A DNA stretch of 64,000 nucleotides from positions 70,811 through 134,810 of the forward strand of contig NZ_BAAADJ010000014.1 of assembly GCF_039522365.1 (NCBI RefSeq). The letters are read 5' to 3'. Positions 25,149-34,182 of the stretch are shown here, in pieces (positions within the stretch are counted from its first letter, which is position 1; every line of letters begins with the position of its first letter). Below the pieces are notes generated by a model, which was not told the origin of the DNA, did no database searches, and saw only the letters and a program-made list of their open reading frames with translations. Origin of the DNA: Bacillus carboniphilus. Lineage in GTDB: Bacteria > Bacillota > Bacilli > Bacillales > JC228. The position numbers and the translations under genes were made by a program.

Positions 25149-26654
25149 TTAAATGTTAGGTAATTCAATGATCACCTTTGTACCTTTGTTTTTTTGACTA
25201 TGGATGGAGATTTGTCCACCAAAGGACTGGATAATTCTTTTACATACCACTAACCCAAGGCCAGTTCCGTCGGTTTTGGAAGTATAAAACGGCTGAAAGA
25301 TATGAGTAAGCTCTTCAGGAGACATCCCTACTCCCGTATCCGTAATCGTTAAGGCCACCTTATTTTGTTTTAGTTGTACGTCTATAGCTAATGTGCCTTC
25401 ATCCTCCATGGATTCAAATGCATTTTTCGTAATGTTTAAGATAACTTGTTTTAACTGATCTTTTGCAGATGAAATCAATAATGGCCGATCAGGATATGAA
25501 CAGGAAAGAACTACGTTATATAAATTTGCTTCTGATTGTATTAAAGGTTTAATCTCATCAAGAATGTTTCTTAGATCAAGAGTTTCTGTTTTAAGAACAG
25601 TTGGTTTCCCAAGAATTAAAAACTCACTTACAATCTGGTTAATTCTCTCCACTTCTTTATCGATCACTTTAAAATACAGCTGATCATCTTCTGACTTATA
25701 CTTCTCACTAAGTAACTGGATGAGTCCTTTAATCCCTGTTAATGGATTTCGAATTTCATGTGCAGTTGAAGCGGCTAATGTTCCAACTAACTCGAGTTTT
25801 TGTGCTTCATTTTGCGATTTTTCATGGGCTGCTCTTCTAACTAACATAATATATTGAGCAATGATGTAACACACATTTGATAGAAAGAAAGTAATCAAGC
25901 CTATCACTATAAATCCACCCAAGTATGGGGAAAGATTTGTATCCTCTTTTAGTATAAGAATACTCCAAGGGAGCATTTCTAACGGAGTTTCGGACCATTC
26001 TAACTGTTGAGTCTTAAAATTTTCAGGAAGATTCATTCCAAAAACAGGGTCACCGTTAATATTATTTACGAGTATTGTTTGGTCTGGAGTTAAAATATTC
26101 ATCACATTTACTAAATAATCCACCCTTATGTGAGCCATTACGATTCCAACTGTATTAGAGTGACTATCTAATATAGGCGCAACAATAGGGAGAATATTAA
26201 GTTCGTTACTCAGTGTTACTTGGTTATCGGATACAATCGTATTTTGAGTCAGCAGTACGGATTGGATGTAGTCTTTGTTAATAAGGTTGGCACCTACAAA
26301 TGTTTTGTCTGTTCCATAAAGAAGAATCCCCTTGCTATCCAAAACATAAAGACCACCATATCGCGGATCTGCGTTTTTTGTTTTTTCTAATAATCTCTCA
26401 ATATTATCTAGATGGAGAGGGTGGTTATCTAAAAGCTCCTCAAGAGAGAGTGCTAGTATTTCAATACTGGTAGTTGATTCCATCATCAACTGCTCAAATT
26501 GTTGTTTATGTATTGAAGCAACCCACCTAAGATGGTCATTTTCTTCTTCTTCGATAGAGTCAATTCTTTGGTCTATCCCTAATGTTGTCAATATTATGGT
26601 AGGGATGATGACAATTATGACATAAAGGAACACTTTCATATTTTTTATCTTCAT
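25149..26654 (-). CDS. kinD: Membrane sensor histidine kinase, KinD-like
   Basis: A 501-residue kinase with a transmembrane helix at residues 7-25, an extracytoplasmic dCache-like sensor (about 30-240), a second helix near 246-268, then HisKA (STAHEIRNPLTGIKGLIQLL, phospho-His near residue 298) and HATPase (NITKNAFESM, DTGVGMSPEE, GTGLGL). Size and build match B. subtilis KinD (506 residues), which senses small carboxylic acids or matrix cues and feeds the sporulation phosphorelay. KinD also lies upstream of clpE-ykvI there (with motAB between), supporting the name. The ATG has a GGAGAC site. Confidence 0.82.
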   Translation of the reverse strand: MKIKNMKVFLYVIIVIIPTIILTTLGIDQRIDSIEEEENDHLRWVASIHKQQFEQLMMESTTSIEILALSLEELLDNHPLHLDNIERLLEKTKNADPRYGGLYVLDSKGILLYGTDKTFVGANLINKDYIQSVLLTQNTIVSDNQVTLSNELNILPIVAPILDSHSNTVGIVMAHIRVDYLVNVMNILTPDQTILVNNINGDPVFGMNLPENFKTQQLEWSETPLEMLPWSILILKEDTNLSPYLGGFIVIGLITFFLSNVCYIIAQYIMLVRRAAHEKSQNEAQKLELVGTLAASTAHEIRNPLTGIKGLIQLLSEKYKSEDDQLYFKVIDKEVERINQIVSEFLILGKPTVLKTETLDLRNILDEIKPLIQSEANLYNVVLSCSYPDRPLLISSAKDQLKQVILNITKNAFESMEDEGTLAIDVQLKQNKVALTITDTGVGMSPEELTHIFQPFYTSKTDGTGLGLVVCKRIIQSFGGQISIHSQKNKGTKVIIELPNI

Positions 26655-26894
26655 ATAAGTCTCCTACATTACCTAAGTATCAAAACACATTATATCAAAT
26701 GAACCATTTGTATAGTGTGGAATGTTATTGAAAATAAATATAATAAAGTATTGAGTTGTCACCTTTTCTAAATCAAATGTAAAGAGAATGAAAAAACATT
26801 GTAAAAAACGAAAAAAATGTGGAAAAATGTCTATTGTTGGTTCATAATAATAATTGTTGTAAAAAAATCAAAAGATTTTGGGGAGGATTTAGGA

Positions 26895-27818
26895 ATGAAG
26901 AAAATCTTCGGTCTTATGCTTGTGTTAGTCCTATCATTAGTACTAGCAGCTTGTGGAACATCTGATGATGAAGGGAACGGAAATGCAGAAGGCGGATCCG
27001 ATAAACCTGAAAAAATCGTAATGGGATTTGTTCCATCACAAGATTCTGGTGAAATTGCAAATACTGTAAAACCTCTTGAAGAAAAACTATCTGAAGAACT
27101 TGGCATTGAAGTTGAAGGTCGTGTAATGACGAACTACAACGCTTTAATCGAAGCAATGGGTTCTAACGAGGTTCAAGTAGGATTTATTCCTGCTTTCGGT
27201 TACGTTTTAGCAAACCAAACGTACGATGTTGAAGTAATTCTTAAGTCTGTTCGTTACGGAAGCGGTACTTACAAAGCACAATACGTTGTGCGTGCTGATT
27301 CTGGAATTGAGTCTTTAGCTGATCTAGAAGGAAAAGTATGGGCATACGCTGACCCAACATCAACTTCTGGTTACCTTTTCCCTGCGTCACAAATTATCAA
27401 CGAGTTTGACCTAGATGGTACGACTGCACTTGAGCAAGATTTCTTCTCTGGTACTGTGCAAGCTGGTGGACACGATACTGCTGCCATCGCTGTATACGAG
27501 GGTGATGCTGATGTTGCAACAACTTTTGATGATGTTCGTACTGAGTTAGAAGAAGAATATCCAGATGTAATGGAAAAACTTAAAGTTATTGGTTACACAG
27601 ATGATATTCCAAATGACACTATTTCTGTAACTTCTGAACTAGATGATGAATTAGTTCAACAAATTAAAGAAATCTTCCTTTCATTTAATGAAGATGAAGA
27701 AATGTTAACTGTTATGGATGAAGTATACAACTGGACTGGAATCACTGAAGCTTCACATGAAGAGTACAAAGTGGTTGAAGAAACTTACAACCAATTTAAA
27801 GATTCCATTTCTTTCTAA
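26895..27818 (+). CDS. phnD: Phosphonate-type ABC transporter substrate-binding lipoprotein
   Basis: A 307-residue lipoprotein with a lipobox (LVLAACG, Cys near residue 20) after a 19-residue signal. The mature part is a PhnD-family periplasmic-binding fold: MGFVPSQDSGEIANTVKPLE at its start, then GFIPAFGYV, and the ADPTSTSGYLFP ligand-loop signature near residue 155. PhnD-like proteins bind phosphonates, phosphite or related oxyanion compounds. The ATG follows GGGGAGGATTTAGGA; the longer ORF from 26817 is rejected. A hairpin terminator separates it from phnC, which would give more binding protein than transporter. Confidence 0.92.
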   Translation: MKKIFGLMLVLVLSLVLAACGTSDDEGNGNAEGGSDKPEKIVMGFVPSQDSGEIANTVKPLEEKLSEELGIEVEGRVMTNYNALIEAMGSNEVQVGFIPAFGYVLANQTYDVEVILKSVRYGSGTYKAQYVVRADSGIESLADLEGKVWAYADPTSTSGYLFPASQIINEFDLDGTTALEQDFFSGTVQAGGHDTAAIAVYEGDADVATTFDDVRTELEEEYPDVMEKLKVIGYTDDIPNDTISVTSELDDELVQQIKEIFLSFNEDEEMLTVMDEVYNWTGITEASHEEYKVVEETYNQFKDSISF

Positions 27819-27849
27819 TAGAAATATTTAATTGAGTAAAATATGATTG

Positions 27850-27884
27850 TCATGAGGGGAGATGCCTAGTCTCCCCTCTTTTAT
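27850..27884 (+). terminator. Intra-operon terminator between phnD and phnC
   Basis: A perfect nine-bp stem (GAGGGGAGA and TCTCCCCTC) with a seven-base loop followed by TTTTA. It lies inside the operon and is likely a partial terminator. Confidence 0.75.
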
Positions 27885-27921
27885 GGAATTTAGATTGCAA
27901 GCTTTGGAGGGGTTTTCAACC

Positions 27922-28695
27922 GTGATTGAATTTAAAGATGTATCTCTTGTTTACCCAAACGGTACAGAGGGTTTAAAAAAGATTAACGTTAACATTAAAG
28001 ATGGCGAGTTTGTTGTTATTGTGGGTTTATCCGGAGCTGGTAAATCAACTTTCATTCGTAGTATCAATCGTCTTGTTACACCAACAAGTGGAGAGCTTTT
28101 AGTAGATGAAACGGATATCTTAAAAGTTAAAGGTAGTAATTTAAGAAAGTTACGTACTAAAATCGGTATGATCTTCCAAAATTATAACTTAGTTAAACGT
28201 TCAAGTGTGTTAAAAAATGTGTTAGCAGGTAGACTAGGTTACACAGGTACTTTGAGAAGTATCTTAAACCTATTTAAAAAAGAAGACGTCGCGTTAGCTT
28301 ATGCAAATCTTAAGCGCGTTAATATAGAAGAAAAGTTATATAGTCGTGCAGATGAATTAAGTGGAGGACAGCAACAACGTGTAAGTATTGCTCGTGTATT
28401 AACTCAAAAGCCTAAGTATATCTTAGCGGACGAGCCTGTTGCATCTCTTGACCCACCTACATCTCATCAAGTTATGACTTACTTAAGAAAAATTAATAAA
28501 GAAGATAATATCACAACCATCGTCAATCTTCACCATGTAGATATGGCATTACAGTATGCCGATCGTATTATCGGTATGAGAGCTGGTGAAATTGTATTTG
28601 ATGGTCCAGCTTCAGATGTTACAGAGGAAACGTTCGAACAAATATACGGAAGAAAAATCCAAGAGGAAGATTTGCTTGGGGGTGCCAACGAGTGA
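27922..28695 (+). CDS. phnC: Phosphonate-type ABC transporter ATPase
   Basis: A 257-residue ABC ATPase with Walker A GLSGAGKST (residues 35-43), Q-loop in IFQNYNLV, signature LSGGQQQR, Walker B YILADEP and the H-loop in NLHHV. It energises the PhnE permeases. The start is a GTG (reading MIEFKDVSLV) after TGGAGGGG; the longer ORF overlaps the terminator hairpin and is rejected. It overlaps phnE by four bases. Confidence 0.93.
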   Translation: MIEFKDVSLVYPNGTEGLKKINVNIKDGEFVVIVGLSGAGKSTFIRSINRLVTPTSGELLVDETDILKVKGSNLRKLRTKIGMIFQNYNLVKRSSVLKNVLAGRLGYTGTLRSILNLFKKEDVALAYANLKRVNIEEKLYSRADELSGGQQQRVSIARVLTQKPKYILADEPVASLDPPTSHQVMTYLRKINKEDNITTIVNLHHVDMALQYADRIIGMRAGEIVFDGPASDVTEETFEQIYGRKIQEEDLLGGANE

Positions 28696-29504
28696 ACCTA
28701 GAAAAGAAGGGACCCTCAAAAGCAAAAGTACCTAGTCTTGTACCTGCGAAGAAAAAAGCACAAATAACTGCGATTTTTGCTGTGGTTCTAGGTTTTTACT
28801 TTTGGAGTGCTTATAAAACTGAATCTACAATCCCTGAACTAGTCAGTGGCATACCAGACATGCAACGTGTTATTGGTTTTTTCTTCCCACCAAACTGGGC
28901 TGTAGTTTCTAAGATTTGGGCATCATTAGCAGAGACCATTCAAATGGCTGTTATTGCTACTTCGATTGCAGCTATTTTAACTATTCCACTTTGTCTATTA
29001 GCAGCTAGCAATATCACTACGAACAAATTTGTTTATACATTTGTTCGTTCAATATTGAATATACTTCGTACAATTCCAGATATCGTACTTGCTGTCGTAT
29101 TTGTTGGTCTATTTGGAATTGGAGTACTACCTGGTATCTTAGCTTTAATCATTTTCTCATTAGGAATTCTAGCTAAATTAATCAGTGAAACGATTGAATC
29201 TATTGATATGAATCCACTTGAAGCTATGAAAGCATCTGGTGCAGGCTCTATACAAACAATTGGATTTGCCGTTGTTCCTCAAGTACTACCACAGTTTATT
29301 TCATTTACACTGTATGTCTTTGAAATTAACATTCGTGCTTCAGTTGTTTTAGGACTAGTAGGAGCTGGTGGTATCGGAACAATTTTAAATAGTTTATTAA
29401 ACTTTAGAAACTTTGAAGCAGCAATGGCTGTTATTATTGTGATCTTCGTTGTAGTTGTTGTTATTGAGTATATTAGTAAGAAGTTAAGGGAGGCATTGAT
29501 CTAA
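28692..29504 (+). CDS. phnE: Phosphonate-type ABC permease, first copy
   Basis: A 270-residue inner-membrane permease with about six helices and the EAA-type coupling loop (EAMKASGAGSIQTIGFAVVP, about residues 178-197) that docks on the ATPase. The start is a GTG overlapping the phnC stop. A second, diverged permease follows, so the channel is likely a heterodimer of the two. The N-terminus is basic and cytoplasmic. Confidence 0.92.
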   Translation: MNLEKKGPSKAKVPSLVPAKKKAQITAIFAVVLGFYFWSAYKTESTIPELVSGIPDMQRVIGFFFPPNWAVVSKIWASLAETIQMAVIATSIAAILTIPLCLLAASNITTNKFVYTFVRSILNILRTIPDIVLAVVFVGLFGIGVLPGILALIIFSLGILAKLISETIESIDMNPLEAMKASGAGSIQTIGFAVVPQVLPQFISFTLYVFEINIRASVVLGLVGAGGIGTILNSLLNFRNFEAAMAVIIVIFVVVVVIEYISKKLREALI

Positions 29505-30301
29505 TGGAATTAACATTACCTCCTAAAAAGAAGAAATCACCTGTAAAGGTAGCTAAAATTGTATTAGGAATACTAGCGGTTGTCTTAATTTATGTATGGA
29601 CATTTTTAGGAATTAACATTGATTGGGGTAGAGCCTTTGAAAGAATGGCTAGTAACTTCCACCGAGTAATTCCGAGACTGTTTAGCCCAGAATTCGCTGA
29701 TTTCCCACTTGTATGGGAAGCGATGGTCGAAACACTTTACATTGCCTTTGTTGGTTCACTTATGGCTGCAATTTTAGCTGTTCCACTAGGCTTCTTAGCA
29801 GCTCAAAATATGGTAAAAAACGTAGTTGTAGCAACGATTGGAAAATGGATTTTAAGTGCTGTTCGTGCTTTCCCTGACATTATCTTGGCGATTATTTTCG
29901 TTGCTGCCGTTGGTCCAAATCCTTTTGCAGGGGTACTTGCAATTGCTATTGGTTCAACAGGTATGTTAGGAAAAATGTACTCTGAAGTACTGGAGTCTAT
30001 CGATATGCAAGTCGTGGAGGCAATGGAAGCAAATGGGGCAAACAAGCTTCAAATTATGTTCCATGGCATTATTCCACAAATTATCCCAGAATTCTTATCT
30101 TATGCAATCTATCGTTTTGAAGTCGATGTACGTGCTTCCACAATCTTAGGGATCGTGGGTGCAGGTGGTATCGGTACGATGATTACGTTTGCTAACATGA
30201 ACCGTGACTGGGAGCAAATGGGTATGATTATCCTTGTTATTATCGTGGTTGTTACGGTTATTGACTTCTTATCAGCTGCAATTAGAAAAAGAATCGTATA
30301 A
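29504..30301 (+). CDS. phnE: Phosphonate-type ABC permease, second copy
   Basis: A 265-residue permease, paralogous to the preceding one, with the coupling loop EAMEANGANKLQIMFHGIIP. Its ATG overlaps the previous stop by one base. The pair phnE-phnE is common in Firmicutes. A terminator follows, after which the phosphoesterase gene begins. Confidence 0.92.
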   Translation: MELTLPPKKKKSPVKVAKIVLGILAVVLIYVWTFLGINIDWGRAFERMASNFHRVIPRLFSPEFADFPLVWEAMVETLYIAFVGSLMAAILAVPLGFLAAQNMVKNVVVATIGKWILSAVRAFPDIILAIIFVAAVGPNPFAGVLAIAIGSTGMLGKMYSEVLESIDMQVVEAMEANGANKLQIMFHGIIPQIIPEFLSYAIYRFEVDVRASTILGIVGAGGIGTMITFANMNRDWEQMGMIILVIIVVVTVIDFLSAAIRKRIV

Positions 30302-30307
30302 GAAACA

Positions 30308-30342
30308 AACAAGCCAAAGCTCTTGCTTTGGCTGTTTATCTT
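30308..30342 (+). terminator. Intrinsic terminator after the second phnE
   Basis: Perfect arms GCCAAAGC and GCTTTGGC around TCTT, followed by a T-rich segment. Confidence 0.75.
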
Positions 30343-30413
30343 TTTGGATAAGTTAATGTTGTAATTACAATGTAAATGAACAAGCAAATAGTTGGGAAGA
30401 AAGGAGAGTCTAT

Positions 30414-32015
30414 ATGTCAGAAAAAAATTATATCTCTTTAACTATACTTGAAACTAGTGACGTACATGGTAATATCTTTCCTATTACATATGGTACAAAT
30501 GAGGAAGCCAACTTGGGCCTAGCGAAAGTTGCTACTATTGTAAAAAAAGAGAAGCAATCTACCCCGTATACTCTAGTTATTGATAATGGGGATTTAATTC
30601 AGGGAACCCCTTTAACCTATCACTTTGTAAAGTTTGGAGAACAAAAACTAAATCCAATGATTCAAGTGCTAAATGAGCTTCAATATGATGCTGGTGTAAT
30701 TGGTAACCATGAATTTAACTATGGTATGAAGGTTTTAAATCAAGCAGTAAGCGAATCAAGATTTCCCTGGATTTCCTGTAATATTTTACACAAATCAACT
30801 AAAGAACCTTTCTTTGGTAAGCCATATTTAATGAAAGAGTTTGAAGATGGTCCTAAAGTTGCCGTTCTTGGTGTTACAACTCATTACATTCCAAACTGGG
30901 AAAATCCTAACCACATTAAAGATTTATATTTTGAAGATGCCTTTCAAGCGACAAAAAAGTGGGTTGAATATATTCGTGAAGTAGAACAGCCAGATTTATT
31001 AGTTGTTTCGTACCATGGAGGCTTCGAAAAAGACCTTGAAACAGGTGAACCCACTGAACCATTAACAGGAGAAAATCAGGCTTATGAAATTTGTTCGAAA
31101 ATTCAAGGGATCGATGTACTATTAACGGGTCATCAACACAGAAAAATTGCTGTGGATTCCCTTAATGGTGTTACAGTAGTTCAACCTTCTTTTAACGGAC
31201 AAGGTGTTGGAAAAGTACAAATTGATTTCATGAAGAATACACATTCCTGGGAAATAATGAAGAAACGTTCAGAAGTGATTCAACTCGATGGTATTGAGAC
31301 GGAATCACATATTGTTGAGTTAACTTACTCCTACGAAGAAGAAACTCAAAAGTGGTTAGATCAGCCAATTGGTCACATTGAAGGGGATATGGAAATCCAT
31401 GACCCGATGAGAGTACGTGTCGAGAAACATCCACTAATAGAGTTTATTAACAAAGTTCAAATGGAGGCAACAGGTGCCAAAATCTCAAATACAGCACTCT
31501 TTAATAATACCTCTAAGGGATTTACAAGTGTTGTGACAATGAGGGACCTTGTATCAAATTACGTGTACCCTAATACATTAACAGTCATAGAGATATCTGG
31601 AGCAGATATGAAGGCTGCCTTAGAACAATCGGCATCCTATTTCCAATTAAATAGTGATGGCACAATTGGAGTGAATCCAAGCTTTAGTGAACCTAAGCCT
31701 CAGCATTATAACTATGATATGTGGGATGGGGTAGAGTATACAATTGATGTTTCCCAATCGATTGGGGAGCGTATTACTAAACTCGAAATGAATGGACAAC
31801 CCATTCAACCACACGAAAAATATGAAGTAGTTATGAATAACTATCGCGCAGGCGGTGGTGGAGAGTATACAATGTTTAAAGACAAGCCAATCACTAAGGA
31901 AATTCAAACGGACATGACCGAATTATTAGCCAACTATTTTATGAAGCATAAAACAGTAAAGGCCGAAATTCACCGAAACTGGGAAGTCATTGGTGGAGAG
32001 TATAAAGAAAAATAA
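30414..32015 (+). CDS. Bifunctional metallophosphatase/5'-nucleotidase
   Basis: A 533-residue protein of the 5'-nucleotidase/UshA family without any signal peptide, so probably cytoplasmic. The metallophosphoesterase domain (residues 1-about 290) has the metal ligands in TSDVHGN, NGDLIQG, GNHEFNYG and the GHQH motif. The C-terminal 5'-nucleotidase domain has RAGGGGEY near residue 480. Family members hydrolyse nucleotides, 2',3'-cyclic nucleotides or other phosphoesters. It lies 112 bp downstream of the phn transporter genes and is probably functionally linked, hydrolysing an imported phosphorus compound. No C-P lyase genes are nearby. Confidence 0.88.
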   Translation: MSEKNYISLTILETSDVHGNIFPITYGTNEEANLGLAKVATIVKKEKQSTPYTLVIDNGDLIQGTPLTYHFVKFGEQKLNPMIQVLNELQYDAGVIGNHEFNYGMKVLNQAVSESRFPWISCNILHKSTKEPFFGKPYLMKEFEDGPKVAVLGVTTHYIPNWENPNHIKDLYFEDAFQATKKWVEYIREVEQPDLLVVSYHGGFEKDLETGEPTEPLTGENQAYEICSKIQGIDVLLTGHQHRKIAVDSLNGVTVVQPSFNGQGVGKVQIDFMKNTHSWEIMKKRSEVIQLDGIETESHIVELTYSYEEETQKWLDQPIGHIEGDMEIHDPMRVRVEKHPLIEFINKVQMEATGAKISNTALFNNTSKGFTSVVTMRDLVSNYVYPNTLTVIEISGADMKAALEQSASYFQLNSDGTIGVNPSFSEPKPQHYNYDMWDGVEYTIDVSQSIGERITKLEMNGQPIQPHEKYEVVMNNYRAGGGGEYTMFKDKPITKEIQTDMTELLANYFMKHKTVKAEIHRNWEVIGGEYKEK

Positions 32016-32019
32016 TTTG

Positions 32020-32051
32020 TAATCGAGTGGTTTAGCCACTCGATTTTACTT
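32020..32051 (+). terminator. Intrinsic terminator of the phosphatase gene
   Basis: Perfect arms AATCGAGTGG and CCACTCGATT around TTTAG, with a short T-run. Confidence 0.8.
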
Positions 32052-32163
32052 TATAAAAATAAAATTAAAATTAAAACTATACATAAAATAGATTTGCAGG
32101 AAAATGAAAAGTTATATAGAAATAATAAAGAGAATGAAAATACATAAAAGGGAGAATAAAGAT

Positions 32164-33858
32164 ATGCAGTTTCAAGATTATGAATATAAAAGAATTGATG
32201 TTGATTCTTTTAAAAATGAATTTCATCAAGCATTAGAACAATTTAAAAACTCAAGCTCATTAGAACAAGTGGATTTAGCTTTAAAGGAAATTATCCGGCT
32301 TCGCAATTATGCGGAAACCATGGCAAATCTTTGCTATATTCGTCATTCTATCAATACCGAAGATGAATTTTACAAGGCAGAGCAAGACTTTATGGATGAA
32401 GCAGGTCCAGAACTACAAGGGTTGCAGTCTAGCTTTTACGAAGTATTAGTTGCCTCCCCATTCCGTGCTCAGTTAGAAGAAAAATGGGGTAAACAATTGT
32501 TTGCATTAGCTGAGCTTCAATTGAAAACATTTAAGCCTGAGATCATTCCTTTGCTTCAGAAAGAAAACAAACTTTCGACAGAATACACGAAGTTGCTCGC
32601 TTCTGCAAAGATTGATTTCGAAGGTGAGGAAAGAACATTAGCACAATTAGGACCTTTTATGGAATCAAAAGATCGTGATATGAGAATCAAAGCTTCTAAT
32701 GCTAGATTTGGATTCATGGCGGAAAATAAGGATAAATTAGATCAAATCTATGATGACCTAGTAAAGGTTCGAACTGAGATTGCTAAAGAACTAGGGTTTA
32801 AAAACTTTGTTGAACTGGGTTATGCTAGAATGCAGCGTGTTGGTTACGATGCTGAAATGGTTGCTAACTTTAGAAAACAAGTGGAAACGCATATTGTTCC
32901 CCTTTCCACAAAGTTAATTGAAAGACAAAGTAAGCGCATTGGCATCGAAGAAATGAAATATTATGATGAGAACCTACAATTCACAACTGGAAACGCAACA
33001 CCAAAGGGTGATCCGGAATGGATTATTGAAAATGGTAAGAAGATGTATGCAGAGCTTTCTAAGGAAACAGATGAATTCTTCCAGTTTATGATAGACCATA
33101 ATTTAATGGATCTAGTAGCTAAAAAAGGGAAAGCTGGCGGAGGATACTGTACATATATTGCCGACTATCAATCTCCTTACATTTTCTCAAACTTTAACGG
33201 AACCAGCGGTGATATAGACGTATTAACACATGAAGCAGGACATGCGTTCCAAGTATACTCTAGTAGACAATATGAAGTTCCAGAATATCAATTCCCAACA
33301 CATGAGGCATGTGAAATCCACTCTATGTCTATGGAGTTCTTTACTTGGCCATGGATGGAATTATTCTTTAAAGAAGAAACAGAAAAATATAAGTTCTCTC
33401 ACCTAAGCTCAGGGCTACAATTCTTACCTTATGGGGTAGCTGTAGACGAATTCCAACATTGGGTATATGAAAATCCTGAGGCAACCCCAGCAGAAAGAAA
33501 TCAAGCTTGGAGAAACTTAGAGAAGAAATACTTACCCCACAGAGATTATGATGGAAATGAATACTTAGAAAGTGGAGCTTTCTGGCAAAGACAAGGTCAC
33601 ATTTATGGTTCTCCATTCTACTATATTGACTATACCTTGGCACAAATCTGTGCTTTCCAATATTGGGTGAAAGCGCAAAATAACCAAGAAGAAGCATGGG
33701 AAAGCTACGTGAAACTATGTAAACAAGGTGGTAGCAAATCCTTTATAGAGCTTGTTAAAGACGCTGGGTTAATATCTCCATTTGAAGACGGATGTGTTGA
33801 ATCCGTTGTAGATGAGATTAACAGCTGGTTAGAGTCTGTTGATGATACGAAGCTGTAA
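32164..33858 (+). CDS. M3-family oligoendopeptidase
   Basis: A 564-residue cytosolic zinc metallopeptidase of family M3 (PepF/oligoendopeptidase F branch), which degrades short peptides. The zinc motif HEAGH is near residue 356, with the downstream Glu ligand in the HEACEIHSMSMEF helix. Length matches the M3 subgroup of about 565 residues common in Bacillus. The start is the ATG after AAAAGGGAGAATAAAGAT; the longer ORF from 32104 lacks a ribosome binding site. It is monocistronic with a strong terminator. Confidence 0.92.
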   Translation: MQFQDYEYKRIDVDSFKNEFHQALEQFKNSSSLEQVDLALKEIIRLRNYAETMANLCYIRHSINTEDEFYKAEQDFMDEAGPELQGLQSSFYEVLVASPFRAQLEEKWGKQLFALAELQLKTFKPEIIPLLQKENKLSTEYTKLLASAKIDFEGEERTLAQLGPFMESKDRDMRIKASNARFGFMAENKDKLDQIYDDLVKVRTEIAKELGFKNFVELGYARMQRVGYDAEMVANFRKQVETHIVPLSTKLIERQSKRIGIEEMKYYDENLQFTTGNATPKGDPEWIIENGKKMYAELSKETDEFFQFMIDHNLMDLVAKKGKAGGGYCTYIADYQSPYIFSNFNGTSGDIDVLTHEAGHAFQVYSSRQYEVPEYQFPTHEACEIHSMSMEFFTWPWMELFFKEETEKYKFSHLSSGLQFLPYGVAVDEFQHWVYENPEATPAERNQAWRNLEKKYLPHRDYDGNEYLESGAFWQRQGHIYGSPFYYIDYTLAQICAFQYWVKAQNNQEEAWESYVKLCKQGGSKSFIELVKDAGLISPFEDGCVESVVDEINSWLESVDDTKL

Positions 33859-33883
33859 TTTTAGTAAGTAAAACTCATATGAA

Positions 33884-33926
33884 CGGTGTTTTTCGAAGAT
33901 TGTTCGAAAAACACTGTTTTTTTTTG
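33884..33926 (+). terminator. Intrinsic terminator of the M3 peptidase gene
   Basis: A perfect 12-bp stem (GTGTTTTTCGAA and TTCGAAAAACAC) around GATTG, followed by TG and nine T. Confidence 0.9.
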
Positions 33927-34013
33927 TGTGAAATGGGAGAAGACAGTAAGAAGATGAGGTGGAGAGTACCGGTTATGCGGGGATAACTCGAAATTAGGAT
34001 GGAATTCCTGTCT

Positions 34014-34107
34014 AATGTGCGAAAATATTAAAAAATGTGCGAAATTCGAAAAAAACGTGCGAATTTTTAAGAAAATGTGCGAAATGAGACTCCAGATGTG
34101 CGAATAA
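34014..34107. repeat. Short intergenic tandem array, 20-21 bp period (R4)
   Basis: The core GTGCGAA recurs at 34017, 34037, 34057, 34077 and 34098, spaced 20, 20, 20 and 21 bp, separated by variable A/T-rich filler. It lies between the convergent M3 peptidase and clpE genes. No ORF and no hairpin explain it. Confidence 0.85.
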
Positions 34108-34127
34108 AAAAATTAAAGCAAGCAGCC

Positions 34128-34166
34128 ACAAAAAAATAAAGGGAAGTGGAAATCCACTTCCCTTAT
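34128..34166 (-). terminator. Intrinsic terminator of clpE
   Basis: Perfect arms GGGAAGTGGA and TCCACTTCCC around AA, with a T-rich run on the minus strand. Confidence 0.85.
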
Positions 34167-34182
34167 CTTAGAGACATAATAT

